Of a stretch of 64,000 nucleotides of DNA, positions 42,931 to 51,047 are shown one piece after another. Where the stretch lies: NCBI RefSeq assembly GCF_002973595.1, contig NZ_PVEO01000001.1:558001-622000 (forward strand), in the 5' to 3' direction. Source of the DNA: Jejuia pallidilutea (GTDB taxonomy: Bacteria; Bacteroidota; Bacteroidia; Flavobacteriales; Flavobacteriaceae). The notes under the pieces are model-generated. The model was not told the origin of the DNA. It did not search any database and worked only from the letters and a program-made list of their open reading frames with translations. The translations under genes were made by a program, and so were the position numbers. Numbering within the stretch: position 1 is the stretch's first letter; each line of letters begins with the position of its first letter.

Positions 42931-43605
42931 TTGAAATCGCTTATCAATTTATTTTTTCCCAAGGTTTGTTATGCCTGTACCACCTATTTGTTAGATAACG
43001 AAGAAACCATTTGTACCAATTGTAGGCACGATTTACCTACTACAAATTTTCACTTTAGTAATGACGATAGCGTTAAAAAAGTACTGCGAGGACGCGCAAA
43101 TATTGAACATGCCACCGCATTATTTAGATTTGAAAAAGAAGGCCCTGTACAACAGCTCATTCACAGTTTAAAATATAAAGGTTACGAGCATATTGGAGAA
43201 CTTTTAGGAGATTGGTTGGGTGGCGAACTTGCAGAACTTAAAACATACCAAAATATTGATATGGTAATTCCTGTACCTATGCATCCAAAAAAACTAAAAA
43301 AAAGAGGATACAACCAAGTTACAAAATTTGGGCAGCAAATAGCCGAAGCCCTAAATGTTGCATATGTAGATGATGTTTTAATTAAAATTACGAATACCAC
43401 ATCGCAAACAACTAAAAAAAGAGTAGCCCGCTGGAGTAACTCCAATGAGCTTTTTGCACTTAGAAACATTTCTAAAATAGAAAACAAACATATTCTGTTA
43501 GTAGACGATATTATTACCACAGGAGCAACCTTAGAAGCCTGCTGTTTGGTTTTAAACCAAGCTAAACATTTAAAAATAAGTATTGCTACCATGGCAATAG
43601 CTTAA
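42931..43605 (+). CDS. ComF-family phosphoribosyltransferase-like protein
   Basis: 224 residues from a TTG at 42931 (MKSLINLFFPKVCYACTTYL). An N-terminal double zinc-finger-like region has Cys pairs CYAC and CTNC. The PRPP-binding motif LLVDDIITTGATLEACC is near residue 190, and IPVPMHPKKLKKRGYNQ is a second conserved block. ComF proteins aid natural transformation and act in DNA uptake, but many non-competent bacteria carry them. A longer reading from 42751 would run through glyS and its promoter, so I reject it. Divergent from glyS. Confidence 0.88.
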   Translation: MKSLINLFFPKVCYACTTYLLDNEETICTNCRHDLPTTNFHFSNDDSVKKVLRGRANIEHATALFRFEKEGPVQQLIHSLKYKGYEHIGELLGDWLGGELAELKTYQNIDMVIPVPMHPKKLKKRGYNQVTKFGQQIAEALNVAYVDDVLIKITNTTSQTTKKRVARWSNSNELFALRNISKIENKHILLVDDIITTGATLEACCLVLNQAKHLKISIATMAIA

Positions 43606-43739
43606 AAACTAAATTCTAAACTCAAAGAAAATACCAAGGCAAAAGTTTACTATTTTAACTTCTAAAAAATAACAAAATTTAGGTTTTATCGTTTTTATTT
43701 TAAATTAACCCAGCACTTCATAGTATCTTCAAATTTATG

Positions 43740-43747
43740 TAGGTTTG
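43740..43747 (+). promoter_or_regulatory. -7 promoter box of the Ig-like lipoprotein gene
   Basis: TAGGTTTG fits TAnnTTTG, 19 bases before the ATG at 43767. No clear -33. Confidence 0.5.
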
Positions 43748-43766
43748 CACAAAATAGTTTTTAGTA

Positions 43767-45380
43767 ATGCGTACTACGTTTTTAAACTTTATTTTAATTG
43801 TAATTATTAGCTGTATTTTTATAAACTGCGCTAATAGAGGCACACCAGAAGGTGGTGAAAAAGACGTAACACCACCCGAAATAGTAAATACGTCTCCTAA
43901 AAACTATTCCACTAATTTTAAAGCTAAGGAAATACGAATTGAGTTTAATGAGTACATTAAAATTAAAAACTTACAAAAGCAATTAATTATTTCCCCTCCC
44001 ATGAAAACACAACCCGAAATAACACCTTTGGGAAGTGCGAGTAAAACCATTAGAATTAGAATTTTTGACACTTTACCTCCTAATACCACGTATGCTTTTA
44101 ACTTTGGTAATAGTATAGAAGACAATAACGAGGGAAACCCATACACCTATTATCGTTACGTATTTTCAACTGGAGATTATATAGATTCCTTAACAGTTAC
44201 AGGCAATATTACCGATGCCCTATTTCGCGAACCAGACACTTTTGTTTCTGTTATGCTTTACGAAGTAGATTCTACGTTTACAGATTCTATAATCTACAAA
44301 GAAACCCCTAAGTACATTACCAATACACTAGATAGCCTTACTAGTTTTACTATTGAAAATGCCAAAGCCGGCAACTATTTATTATTGGCTTTAAAAGACA
44401 AAAATGGCGATAATATTTACCAACAAAAATCTGATAAAATAGCTTTTAAAAAAGATTTTATTACACTTCCTACAGATAGCACATACAATTTAAGATTATT
44501 TAATGAAATTGTAGATTTTAATCCGTCGAGACCTCAACTGGTTACTGGTGAAAAAATAATGATTGGTTATGAAGGAAACCCAGAAGGCGTTACGTTTTCA
44601 TTGAATTCTGAAGTCCCCGAAGATTTTGAATATCGTATTACAAAAGATAAGGAAAAAGACACCCTTTATTACTGGTACAAACCCAAATTAGAGGTAGATT
44701 CTTTAGTTTTCAATATAGCGCATCCGCAAATTACAAAGGAATATATTGTTAGAATACGCGACAAAGAGCGCGATTCGTTACTAATGGAAGCCGAACCCAG
44801 TGGTACAATTCGCTATAATGAAGATTTTAGAATTTCTGGAAATATTCCTTTTACCAACTTTGATGCCTCTAAAATAGAATTGATGGATAAAGATTCCTTA
44901 TCTGTTGAATTTTCACTAAAATCGTATGATTCTATTACCAATACATACACGTTAGGTTTTGAAAAAACCGAAGAAAACAAGTACAGTATGAGTATTTTAC
45001 CTGGTGCGTTTACCGATTTTTTTGAAAACACTAACGACACTTTACAGTATTCCGTAAGCACCAGAAAGAAGGATAGTTACGGTAATCTACGTTTAAATAT
45101 TTACAATGCGATTTATCCTATAATAGTACAGTTAACTGACAAAAAAGGAGATGTTAAATATGAGCAATATGCCACTGAGCAAAAACCATTTGATTTTTTA
45201 AATATAAGTCCCGGCAATTATTTTGTGAGGGTAATTTTTGATACTAACGGTAATAAGGTTTACGATACTGGTAATTATCTTAAAAAAATACAACCTGAAA
45301 TTGTAAAACATTCCGAGAAAGAAGTAGAAGAAGTTCGTGCTGGTTGGGAATTAGAAACAAGCTTTACGTTAAAAGATTAA
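43767..45380 (+). CDS. Ig-like (SbsA-type) domain lipoprotein
   Basis: 537 residues with lipoprotein signal (CIFINC, Cys21). After NRGTPEGGEKDVTPPEIVNT comes an SbsA Ig-like domain: STNFKAKEIRIEFNEYIKIK ... TYAFNFGNSIEDNNEGN (about 45-125), then two or three further beta domains without motifs, and a C-terminal PFDFLNISPGNYFVRVIFD ... NKVYDTGNYLKK, typical of gliding/T9SS-associated lipoproteins I recall in Flavobacteria. No enzymatic residues. Probably a surface or periplasmic structural lipoprotein. Its 3' end overlaps the convergent omega-amidase gene by 17 bases. Confidence 0.8.
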   Translation: MRTTFLNFILIVIISCIFINCANRGTPEGGEKDVTPPEIVNTSPKNYSTNFKAKEIRIEFNEYIKIKNLQKQLIISPPMKTQPEITPLGSASKTIRIRIFDTLPPNTTYAFNFGNSIEDNNEGNPYTYYRYVFSTGDYIDSLTVTGNITDALFREPDTFVSVMLYEVDSTFTDSIIYKETPKYITNTLDSLTSFTIENAKAGNYLLLALKDKNGDNIYQQKSDKIAFKKDFITLPTDSTYNLRLFNEIVDFNPSRPQLVTGEKIMIGYEGNPEGVTFSLNSEVPEDFEYRITKDKEKDTLYYWYKPKLEVDSLVFNIAHPQITKEYIVRIRDKERDSLLMEAEPSGTIRYNEDFRISGNIPFTNFDASKIELMDKDSLSVEFSLKSYDSITNTYTLGFEKTEENKYSMSILPGAFTDFFENTNDTLQYSVSTRKKDSYGNLRLNIYNAIYPIIVQLTDKKGDVKYEQYATEQKPFDFLNISPGNYFVRVIFDTNGNKVYDTGNYLKKIQPEIVKHSEKEVEEVRAGWELETSFTLKD

Positions 45381-46146
45381 ACCCATCTTTATCATCTAAA
45401 AATTTTAGAGCATTTCTGTATTTGCGAATATGATTTTTACTTAGGGCTACTATCTCAACAGCGTCCTTGTTTAATGGCATATTTGTTATTTTTTTGCCCA
45501 AAACATCATAACAAGCAGAACTTCCATTGTATTCTACATTAACGCCATCAACTCCTATTCGGTTTACACCAATACAATAACTCATATTTTCTATGGCTCT
45601 TGCTTTTAAAAGCGTATCCCAGGCATTAATTCTTGGTTTTGGCCAATTGGCAACATATAGCAAAACATCGTAATCTTCAGTATTTCTTGCCCAAACAGGG
45701 AAACGCAAATCGTAACAAATTAACGGACAGATTTTCCAACCTCTATAGTGTATAATTATTTTTTTATTTCCGGCTTTATATACCTTATGCTCTCCTGCTA
45801 AGGTAAAAGTGTGTCGTTTATCATAATAAGATAATTTACCTGATGGTTCTGCAAATAAAAACCTGTTGTAATAATTATCATTCTCTATAACCACCATACT
45901 TCCAGCTATTGCCGCTTGTTTAGTTTTTGCCAAATCTAGCATCCAAGATACTGTTGTTCCTTCCATGGTTTCGGCAACAGCTTTAGCATTCATGGTAAAA
46001 CCAGAAGTAAACATTTCGGGAAGTACTATAATATCAACCTTTTCTGCAACAGCATTTATCTTTTTGATAAAATTTTGTTGGTTTTGTTCTGGGTTTTCCC
46101 AAACTAAATCTGATTGTATTAATGCTATTTTTAGTGCTTCTTGCAT
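45364..46146 (-). CDS. Nitrilase-family hydrolase, omega-amidase (YafV-like)
   Basis: 260 residues. The catalytic triad of the nitrilase superfamily is complete: Glu44 in VLPEMFTSGFTMN, Lys110 in YYDKRHTF, and Cys144 in PLICYDLRFPVWARN. The sequence is of the YafV/NIT2 type, which deaminates alpha-ketoglutaramate and alpha-ketosuccinamate. That substrate is inferred. Convergent with the Ig-like lipoprotein gene, with a 17-base overlap. Confidence 0.9.
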   Translation of the reverse strand: MQEALKIALIQSDLVWENPEQNQQNFIKKINAVAEKVDIIVLPEMFTSGFTMNAKAVAETMEGTTVSWMLDLAKTKQAAIAGSMVVIENDNYYNRFLFAEPSGKLSYYDKRHTFTLAGEHKVYKAGNKKIIIHYRGWKICPLICYDLRFPVWARNTEDYDVLLYVANWPKPRINAWDTLLKARAIENMSYCIGVNRIGVDGVNVEYNGSSACYDVLGKKITNMPLNKDAVEIVALSKNHIRKYRNALKFLDDKDGFNLLT

Positions 46147-46182
46147 ATTAAATACTTATGATTACTGAAGTTTTATTAAAAA

Positions 46183-46216
46183 AAGAGTCCAAAAAAAATA
46201 ATATTTCTGGACTCTT
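46183..46216 (-). terminator. Terminator after the coiled-coil pseudogene
   Basis: AAGAGTCCA (46183-46191) pairs with TGGACTCTT (46208-46216), 16-base loop. On the minus strand it is followed by a T-run (46177-46183). Confidence 0.8.
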
Positions 46217-46274
46217 AAGGTATTATTTATTTTAAAGTTATCAAACCAAATTTAGGGCAAACTCTTTCGGGGTG

Positions 46275-46769
46275 TTATTTTAATTTCTTTTTAGTTTTGG
46301 AGATATTAGTATTTAGCTTCTCTATCTTTTCCAGCCATTTTCGTTCGTCTTCTGGAGATAGCTTACCTTTATTTTTAAGCTTTTCGTATTTTTCTATTGC
46401 GTTTTCATGTTTTATTATAGCCTTATCATGATTTGCTTGTGCTTTTTCCTTTTGCTTCAATATTTTTTCGGCTTTCTTTTGCTTTTGTTCTGCCTTTTTT
46501 TGTTGCTTTTCAGCTCTTTTTTGTTGTTTTTCAGCTTTCTCTAGTTTTTCCTTGGCTTTATTGGTCTTAGCGATTTCTAACTTCTTTTTTTCAAATGCTG
46601 CTAAAATTTTAGACTTTTCGGCATCAGAGAGTGTATTTGTAACATCTACACCATTTTTAATAATCAAGCCTTTTTTTTCTTCGTATACGTCGTCATTAAT
46701 TTTTATTTCTTGAGCAGAAATAAATTAACCTGCCAAAACTAGCATTATAAAGAGTACAAATCTTATCAT
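46275..46769 (-). pseudogene. Secreted coiled-coil protein with a stop codon inside the signal peptide
   Basis: From the ATG at 46769 the frame reads MIRFVLFIMLVLAG, then TAA at 46725-46727, then FISAQEIKIND and on, open to 46275. LAG-stop-FISAQ is plainly a signal peptide with its cleavage site, and one base change (TTA, Leu, to TAA) would explain it. Downstream is a ~130-residue, Lys/Glu/Gln-rich segment with heptad-like repeats (EKAEKQQKRAEKQQKKAEQK). No ATG lies after the stop; only a TTG at 46667 could restart it, without a signal. Either a recent pseudogene or a sequencing error. Confidence 0.85.
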
Positions 46770-46842
46770 GTTTCTCACCATTTAAAATTTTACATTTTAG
46801 ACACTTCAAACGTAAAAAGTCACATGAATTCTTCTAAAAACA

Positions 46843-48621
46843 TCAAACAATATCCATTTTCTTTAATAAAAACGAGGCATTCATATTTTTACAAATGCCT
46901 TCTTTTAACGTATAATCAAAATGTAACTCATCGTCAATAATTTCGGCATCAAAATAATAGTTTTTAACCGCGCTTAATTCCTGCTCTATTTCACAGAGGC
47001 TTAAATCGTGGGTAGCAATAATGCCCGTTGCGTTGGTGGCAACTAATTTTTCTACAAACTTTCTAGAGCCAATGGCTTTATCGGTACTATTTGTGCCTTT
47101 TAAAATTTCATCTAAAACAATAAAATATGGCTCTGTTTTTATGGTATCTACAATAAATTTTAATCGTGTTAATTCTGAAAAGAAATAGGAACTATCGTCG
47201 GTTAACGAATCTGAAGTTCGCATACTAGTAATAAGTTTTATTGGGTTATAAGTGCTCGCCTTTGCACAAACGGGCAAGCCCACATTAGCCATTACAATAT
47301 GCAAAGACACTGTTCTTAAAAATGTGCTTTTCCCTGCCATGTTTGCACCAGTAACAATAAAAAATTGTTCGTTATTTATAGTAACGTCGCTATCTACCCT
47401 TTTGTACTTATTTAAAAGTGGATGCCCTAAACCTTTAGCTTTTATAACCTCGTTCGCATTTGTAATTTTTGGAAATACAAATTCCAGATGGTTAAACGCA
47501 AAGTTCCCTAAAGAATTATAAGCATCAAAAAATGATACTGTTTTAAACCAATCTTCAACTTTATCGCCGTAGTTTTCTATCCATCTTTCAATTCTGTAGC
47601 TGTTTTTTATATCGGTTAAAAACAACCCATTACCAAAAATGGCGCCTATAATATTATTTCTATTATCTAAAGCATCTAACGAGCGTGATAGTTTTTTAAA
47701 AATAACCGAAGCTTTCTCTTGGTCTAATTGAATTTGTTTTTGTTTTTCCTTTAGTAATTCTGACTGAAATATTTCGTTCTCAATTAAATCTAACAATACC
47801 GCATATTGCCTAAATGTATCTTTTATCTTATCTACATGAGAAGACAGCTCGTTAGTTTTTTTAACGTACATTCCCGTTAGCCCCAAACCTAAAAACAACC
47901 AATAGCCTAAAACTTTTTGGTTGGTAATAATTTCTGCAGTAATAAGCCCAAAAATAACTATTGAGAGTATGGAAAAAACTATAGGTAGCCACTTCATAAT
48001 TTTTGGCATAAACGTTTTGTAATTGTTTAACCAATCTATAATTTGTTTTGCAGGGGTTTCAACAGTAACCAAACTGGCATTTGCGTTATAAAACTGTCGC
48101 CATTTTGGTTTAGAAGCCAATTCTTTAATAGCTTCTTGTCTCAGCTCTACATTTATAATGCTATTAGCCTTTAAGGCTTGTGCAAGTTGTATTTTACCCT
48201 CATTAATAGCGGTTCTATTAATAAATTGAAAGAAAGAACCACGACCAAACAAATCGATATCCAAACTATAAAAGTGCTTTGGGTCTTGAAATTCCAAACC
48301 TTTTTCCCTATTGTGAAAATCGCCCGATGCTATTGCAATTTCTTCTTCATTAATCTTAACTAAGGCATTATAAAAAGCCCTTTGTTGTTTTACATCGGTA
48401 TATTTTGAAAGTAAAAAAACAAAGAGTAATATGCCTGTAACACCAATTAAAATTGAAATTTGCCAAGTACTAAACGTAAAATAAATACCAAAACCTGTTG
48501 CCATAAAAACCAAAATGCGGAAAAAGCTATACATAGACATGCTTTTGTATAACTGTTTAGATTTTAGTGTATAACTTTCTAAATGCGTTTTGTAGTAGGA
48601 TTGTGGGTTTGAATGCTTCAT
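46843..48621 (-). CDS. Membrane-associated MutS-like ATPase
   Basis: 592 residues. The C-terminal third is a MutS-type ABC ATPase: Walker A GANMAGKSTFLRT (near 425-437), signature-like region DDSSYFFSELTRLKFI, Walker B YFIVLDEILKGTN (near 504) and the H-loop ATHD. The middle is a MutS core-like helical segment (clamp and lever), but mismatch-recognition domain I is absent. Residues about 30-70 and 205-255 hold four hydrophobic segments, so it is anchored in the membrane. The function is not established; mismatch repair is unlikely. The leading ORF of this strand block, with zinc peptidase upstream. Confidence 0.8.
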   Translation of the reverse strand: MKHSNPQSYYKTHLESYTLKSKQLYKSMSMYSFFRILVFMATGFGIYFTFSTWQISILIGVTGILLFVFLLSKYTDVKQQRAFYNALVKINEEEIAIASGDFHNREKGLEFQDPKHFYSLDIDLFGRGSFFQFINRTAINEGKIQLAQALKANSIINVELRQEAIKELASKPKWRQFYNANASLVTVETPAKQIIDWLNNYKTFMPKIMKWLPIVFSILSIVIFGLITAEIITNQKVLGYWLFLGLGLTGMYVKKTNELSSHVDKIKDTFRQYAVLLDLIENEIFQSELLKEKQKQIQLDQEKASVIFKKLSRSLDALDNRNNIIGAIFGNGLFLTDIKNSYRIERWIENYGDKVEDWFKTVSFFDAYNSLGNFAFNHLEFVFPKITNANEVIKAKGLGHPLLNKYKRVDSDVTINNEQFFIVTGANMAGKSTFLRTVSLHIVMANVGLPVCAKASTYNPIKLITSMRTSDSLTDDSSYFFSELTRLKFIVDTIKTEPYFIVLDEILKGTNSTDKAIGSRKFVEKLVATNATGIIATHDLSLCEIEQELSAVKNYYFDAEIIDDELHFDYTLKEGICKNMNASFLLKKMDIV

Positions 48622-48650
48622 TTTCTAAATTAAAATGTAAATAAACAAAA

Positions 48651-48675
48651 AAGCCCTGAAACGAGTTCAGAGCTT
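48651..48675 (-). terminator. Terminator after the zinc metallopeptidase gene, REP-like core
   Basis: AAGCCCTGAA (48651-48660, counted from the second A) pairs with TTCAGAGCTT (48666-48675) with one mismatch and a 5-base loop. A T-run follows on the minus strand. The core CTGAA-N5-TTCAG equals that of the element at 4454-4515. Confidence 0.75.
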
Positions 48676-48695
48676 TTGTATGTTGTGTTTTTAAT

Positions 48696-49388
48696 TTAAT
48701 CTCTGCCAAACACTTGTAATGCCCAGTATAGAAGGTTGGCTAGCGCACCTATTGCAGCTACCAAATAGGTTCTTGCTGCCCATTTTAACGCATCTTCCGA
48801 TCCTTTATATTCATCTGGCGTTACCATATTTTTATTTTTTAACCAAGCTAAGGCCCTGTTACTAGCATCGTATTCTACTGGCAAAGTGATAAAGCTAAAC
48901 AAGGTAGCAAACCCCATAAAAGCAACACCGGCAGCAGCAACCCACCAACCTAAACCAAAGCCGGCAGCCCCACCTAAAACAAGACCACCAATAATAAGCC
49001 ATTGAGACATCCCAGAGGTTACACTAACCACAGGCACTAAAGTAGAACGCATTTGCAGCCAGCTGTAGGCTTGTGCGTGTTGTACAGCATGCCCAACTTC
49101 GTGCGCCGCTACCGCGGCCGCAGCCGCATTGCGTTGGTTGTAAACGGCTTCACTCAAATTAACCGTTTTGTTTTTAGGATTATAATGGTCTGTTAAACGT
49201 CCTGGTGTAGAAATCACCTCAACATCTGTTATGCCATGGTCTAACAGCATTTTTTGTGCAATTTCTGCACCACTCATCCCATTACGTAAATGCTCTTTAG
49301 AATACTTTGCAAACTTGCGTTTTAAAGTATTACTTACAGCCCAACTTACTATAGCAATAGCACCAATTAATATATAATATCTAAACAT
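48696..49388 (-). CDS. Membrane zinc metallopeptidase (YugP-like)
   Basis: 230 residues. N-terminal transmembrane helix (YILIGAIAIVSWAVSN), then the HExxH zinc site His96-Glu97-Val-Gly-His100 in AVAAHEVGHAVQHA, and three further hydrophobic segments (LVPVVSVTSGMSQWLII, LGGAAGFGLGWWVAAAG, LVAAIGALANLLYWAL). It matches the neutral zinc metallopeptidase family (YugP). The substrate is unknown; membrane-protein quality control is a common guess. Downstream terminator separates it from the MutS-like gene. Confidence 0.92.
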   Translation of the reverse strand: MFRYYILIGAIAIVSWAVSNTLKRKFAKYSKEHLRNGMSGAEIAQKMLLDHGITDVEVISTPGRLTDHYNPKNKTVNLSEAVYNQRNAAAAAVAAHEVGHAVQHAQAYSWLQMRSTLVPVVSVTSGMSQWLIIGGLVLGGAAGFGLGWWVAAAGVAFMGFATLFSFITLPVEYDASNRALAWLKNKNMVTPDEYKGSEDALKWAARTYLVAAIGALANLLYWALQVFGRD

Positions 49389-49467
49389 AATTTCATTTTT
49401 AAATTTTTAATAAAGATAGCAATAATTGCACCAATTTTAATACGTGAAATTTTGTCAGATATGTTTT

Positions 49468-50568
49468 TTAGGCTTCTTCAAATTTTAAGTCGAAAGCTTC
49501 GGCTATTTCTCTATACACTATTTTTCCGTTAACAATATTGAGTCCTTTTCCAAGCGACTTGTTTTTCTTACAGGCCTTTTTCCATCCCATATCTGCTAAT
49601 TTTATAACATAAGGTAAGGTAACATTTGTTAAACCCATAGTTGATGTGTAAGGTACCGCACCTGGCATGTTTGCAACACTGTAATGCACCACCTCATCAA
49701 TAATATAAGTAGGGTCTTGGTGTGTGGTAGGTTTTGTGGTTTCAAAACAACCGCCTTGGTCTACGGCAACATCAACCATTACAGTTCCGGGTTGCATATC
49801 CTTTAACATATCCCTTGTAATTAATTTAGGCGCTTTTGCACCTTTTATCAACACACCACCAATAATTAAATCGGCATCCTTAATATGCCTTCTAATATTA
49901 TATTCGCTTGAAAATTCGCTTATGACATTGTTTGGCATCACCTCGCTAACATGACGTAACGCTTTCATATTAATATCTAAAATAAAAACATTTGCACCTA
50001 AACCAGATGCCATACGCGCCGCTTGAATGCCAACTACGCCAGCACCTAAAATTAATACTTTTGCTGGTGGTACTCCTGGAATACCGCCCAATAAAATACC
50101 ACGACCCATAATTGGTTTTTCTAGATATTTGGCACCTTGCTGAATAGACATACGTCCTGCTACTTCAGACATAGGAATTAATAAAGGTAAAGATCCATCT
50201 TTATCCTCTACAGTTTCGTAAGCGATACAAATTGCCTTACTATCAATCATTGCCTTGGTAAGCGCTTCACTTGATGCAAAATGAAAATACGTAAACACTA
50301 CTTGGTTTTCCTTAATTAAACCGTATTCTTTTTCTATAGGTTCTTTTACCTTAACAATCATTTCTGCTACATCATAAATTTCCTCGATAGTATCAAGAAT
50401 TGTAGCTCCAGCTTCAATATAGTCTTCATCTAAAAAGCCACTATTGTATCCTGCATCTTTTTGTATGTATACGGTATGATTTCTTTTTGTTAATTCGAAA
50501 ACACCAGAAGGTGTCATTCCTACACGGTTTTCGTTGTTTTTAATTTCAATAGGAACACCAATTTTCAT
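49468..50568 (-). CDS. ald: Alanine dehydrogenase
   Basis: NAD-dependent conversion of L-alanine to pyruvate and ammonia. 366 residues. The N-terminal signature IGVPIEIKNNENRVGMTPSG, substrate loop TYFHFASSEALTKAMI, and Rossmann nucleotide fold VLILGAGVVGIQAARMASGL followed by the Asp of ILDINM are present. MVDVAVDQGGCFETTKPT near residue 270 is the family-specific block. Single gene. The 204 bases before it (50569-50772) hold no recognisable feature apart from the promoter that must be there. Confidence 0.97.
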   Translation of the reverse strand: MKIGVPIEIKNNENRVGMTPSGVFELTKRNHTVYIQKDAGYNSGFLDEDYIEAGATILDTIEEIYDVAEMIVKVKEPIEKEYGLIKENQVVFTYFHFASSEALTKAMIDSKAICIAYETVEDKDGSLPLLIPMSEVAGRMSIQQGAKYLEKPIMGRGILLGGIPGVPPAKVLILGAGVVGIQAARMASGLGANVFILDINMKALRHVSEVMPNNVISEFSSEYNIRRHIKDADLIIGGVLIKGAKAPKLITRDMLKDMQPGTVMVDVAVDQGGCFETTKPTTHQDPTYIIDEVVHYSVANMPGAVPYTSTMGLTNVTLPYVIKLADMGWKKACKKNKSLGKGLNIVNGKIVYREIAEAFDLKFEEA

Positions 50569-50772
50569 ATGTTAAATTTTAAATTATGTAAAACGATTTT
50601 AACGGAATACAATATTAAAACTTTGAATTGAAAATAAACACAGAATCATTATTTTTTTTGAATATTTAACACCCAATTTAGCAATGAACTAAGAATTACT
50701 TAAAACCAGTTAAGTAGACGAGCGTTTTACCATGTATTTTTAATATAAATAAGGATACTTTTTTTATTCGTA

Positions 50773-51033
50773 TTACTTATATTTCATTTTAAAATACAAT
50801 AACAATAGTGCAGATATTACTGTGATAGCATTGGCAAAAATCATAGAAGGACTGTTCTTTAGAAACCCATAAACAAGCCATAATACAATACCTATAAAAA
50901 ACAAAATAAGCATGGGTAAAGACAAACTAGAAACATCTTTAGTTTTCCAGGTTTTATAAACTTGAGGTAAGAATGCTATTGTGGTAAGTACTGCTGCACC
51001 AAAACCAATGGCTTCGTTAACATCTAAATTCAT
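50773..51033 (-). CDS. SemiSWEET sugar transporter
   Basis: 86 residues, three transmembrane helices, the size of a half-transporter that dimerises. PQ-loop motif LPQVYKTWKTKDVSSLSLPM (residues about 22-41) and the final helix ANAITVISALLLLYF are typical of MtN3/SWEET proteins. Transports small sugars along a gradient; the substrate is unknown. It is 14 bases after the TPR gene, likely in one transcript. Confidence 0.92.
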   Translation of the reverse strand: MNLDVNEAIGFGAAVLTTIAFLPQVYKTWKTKDVSSLSLPMLILFFIGIVLWLVYGFLKNSPSMIFANAITVISALLLLYFKMKYK

Positions 51034-51047
51034 ATTGGTTTTAAAAA

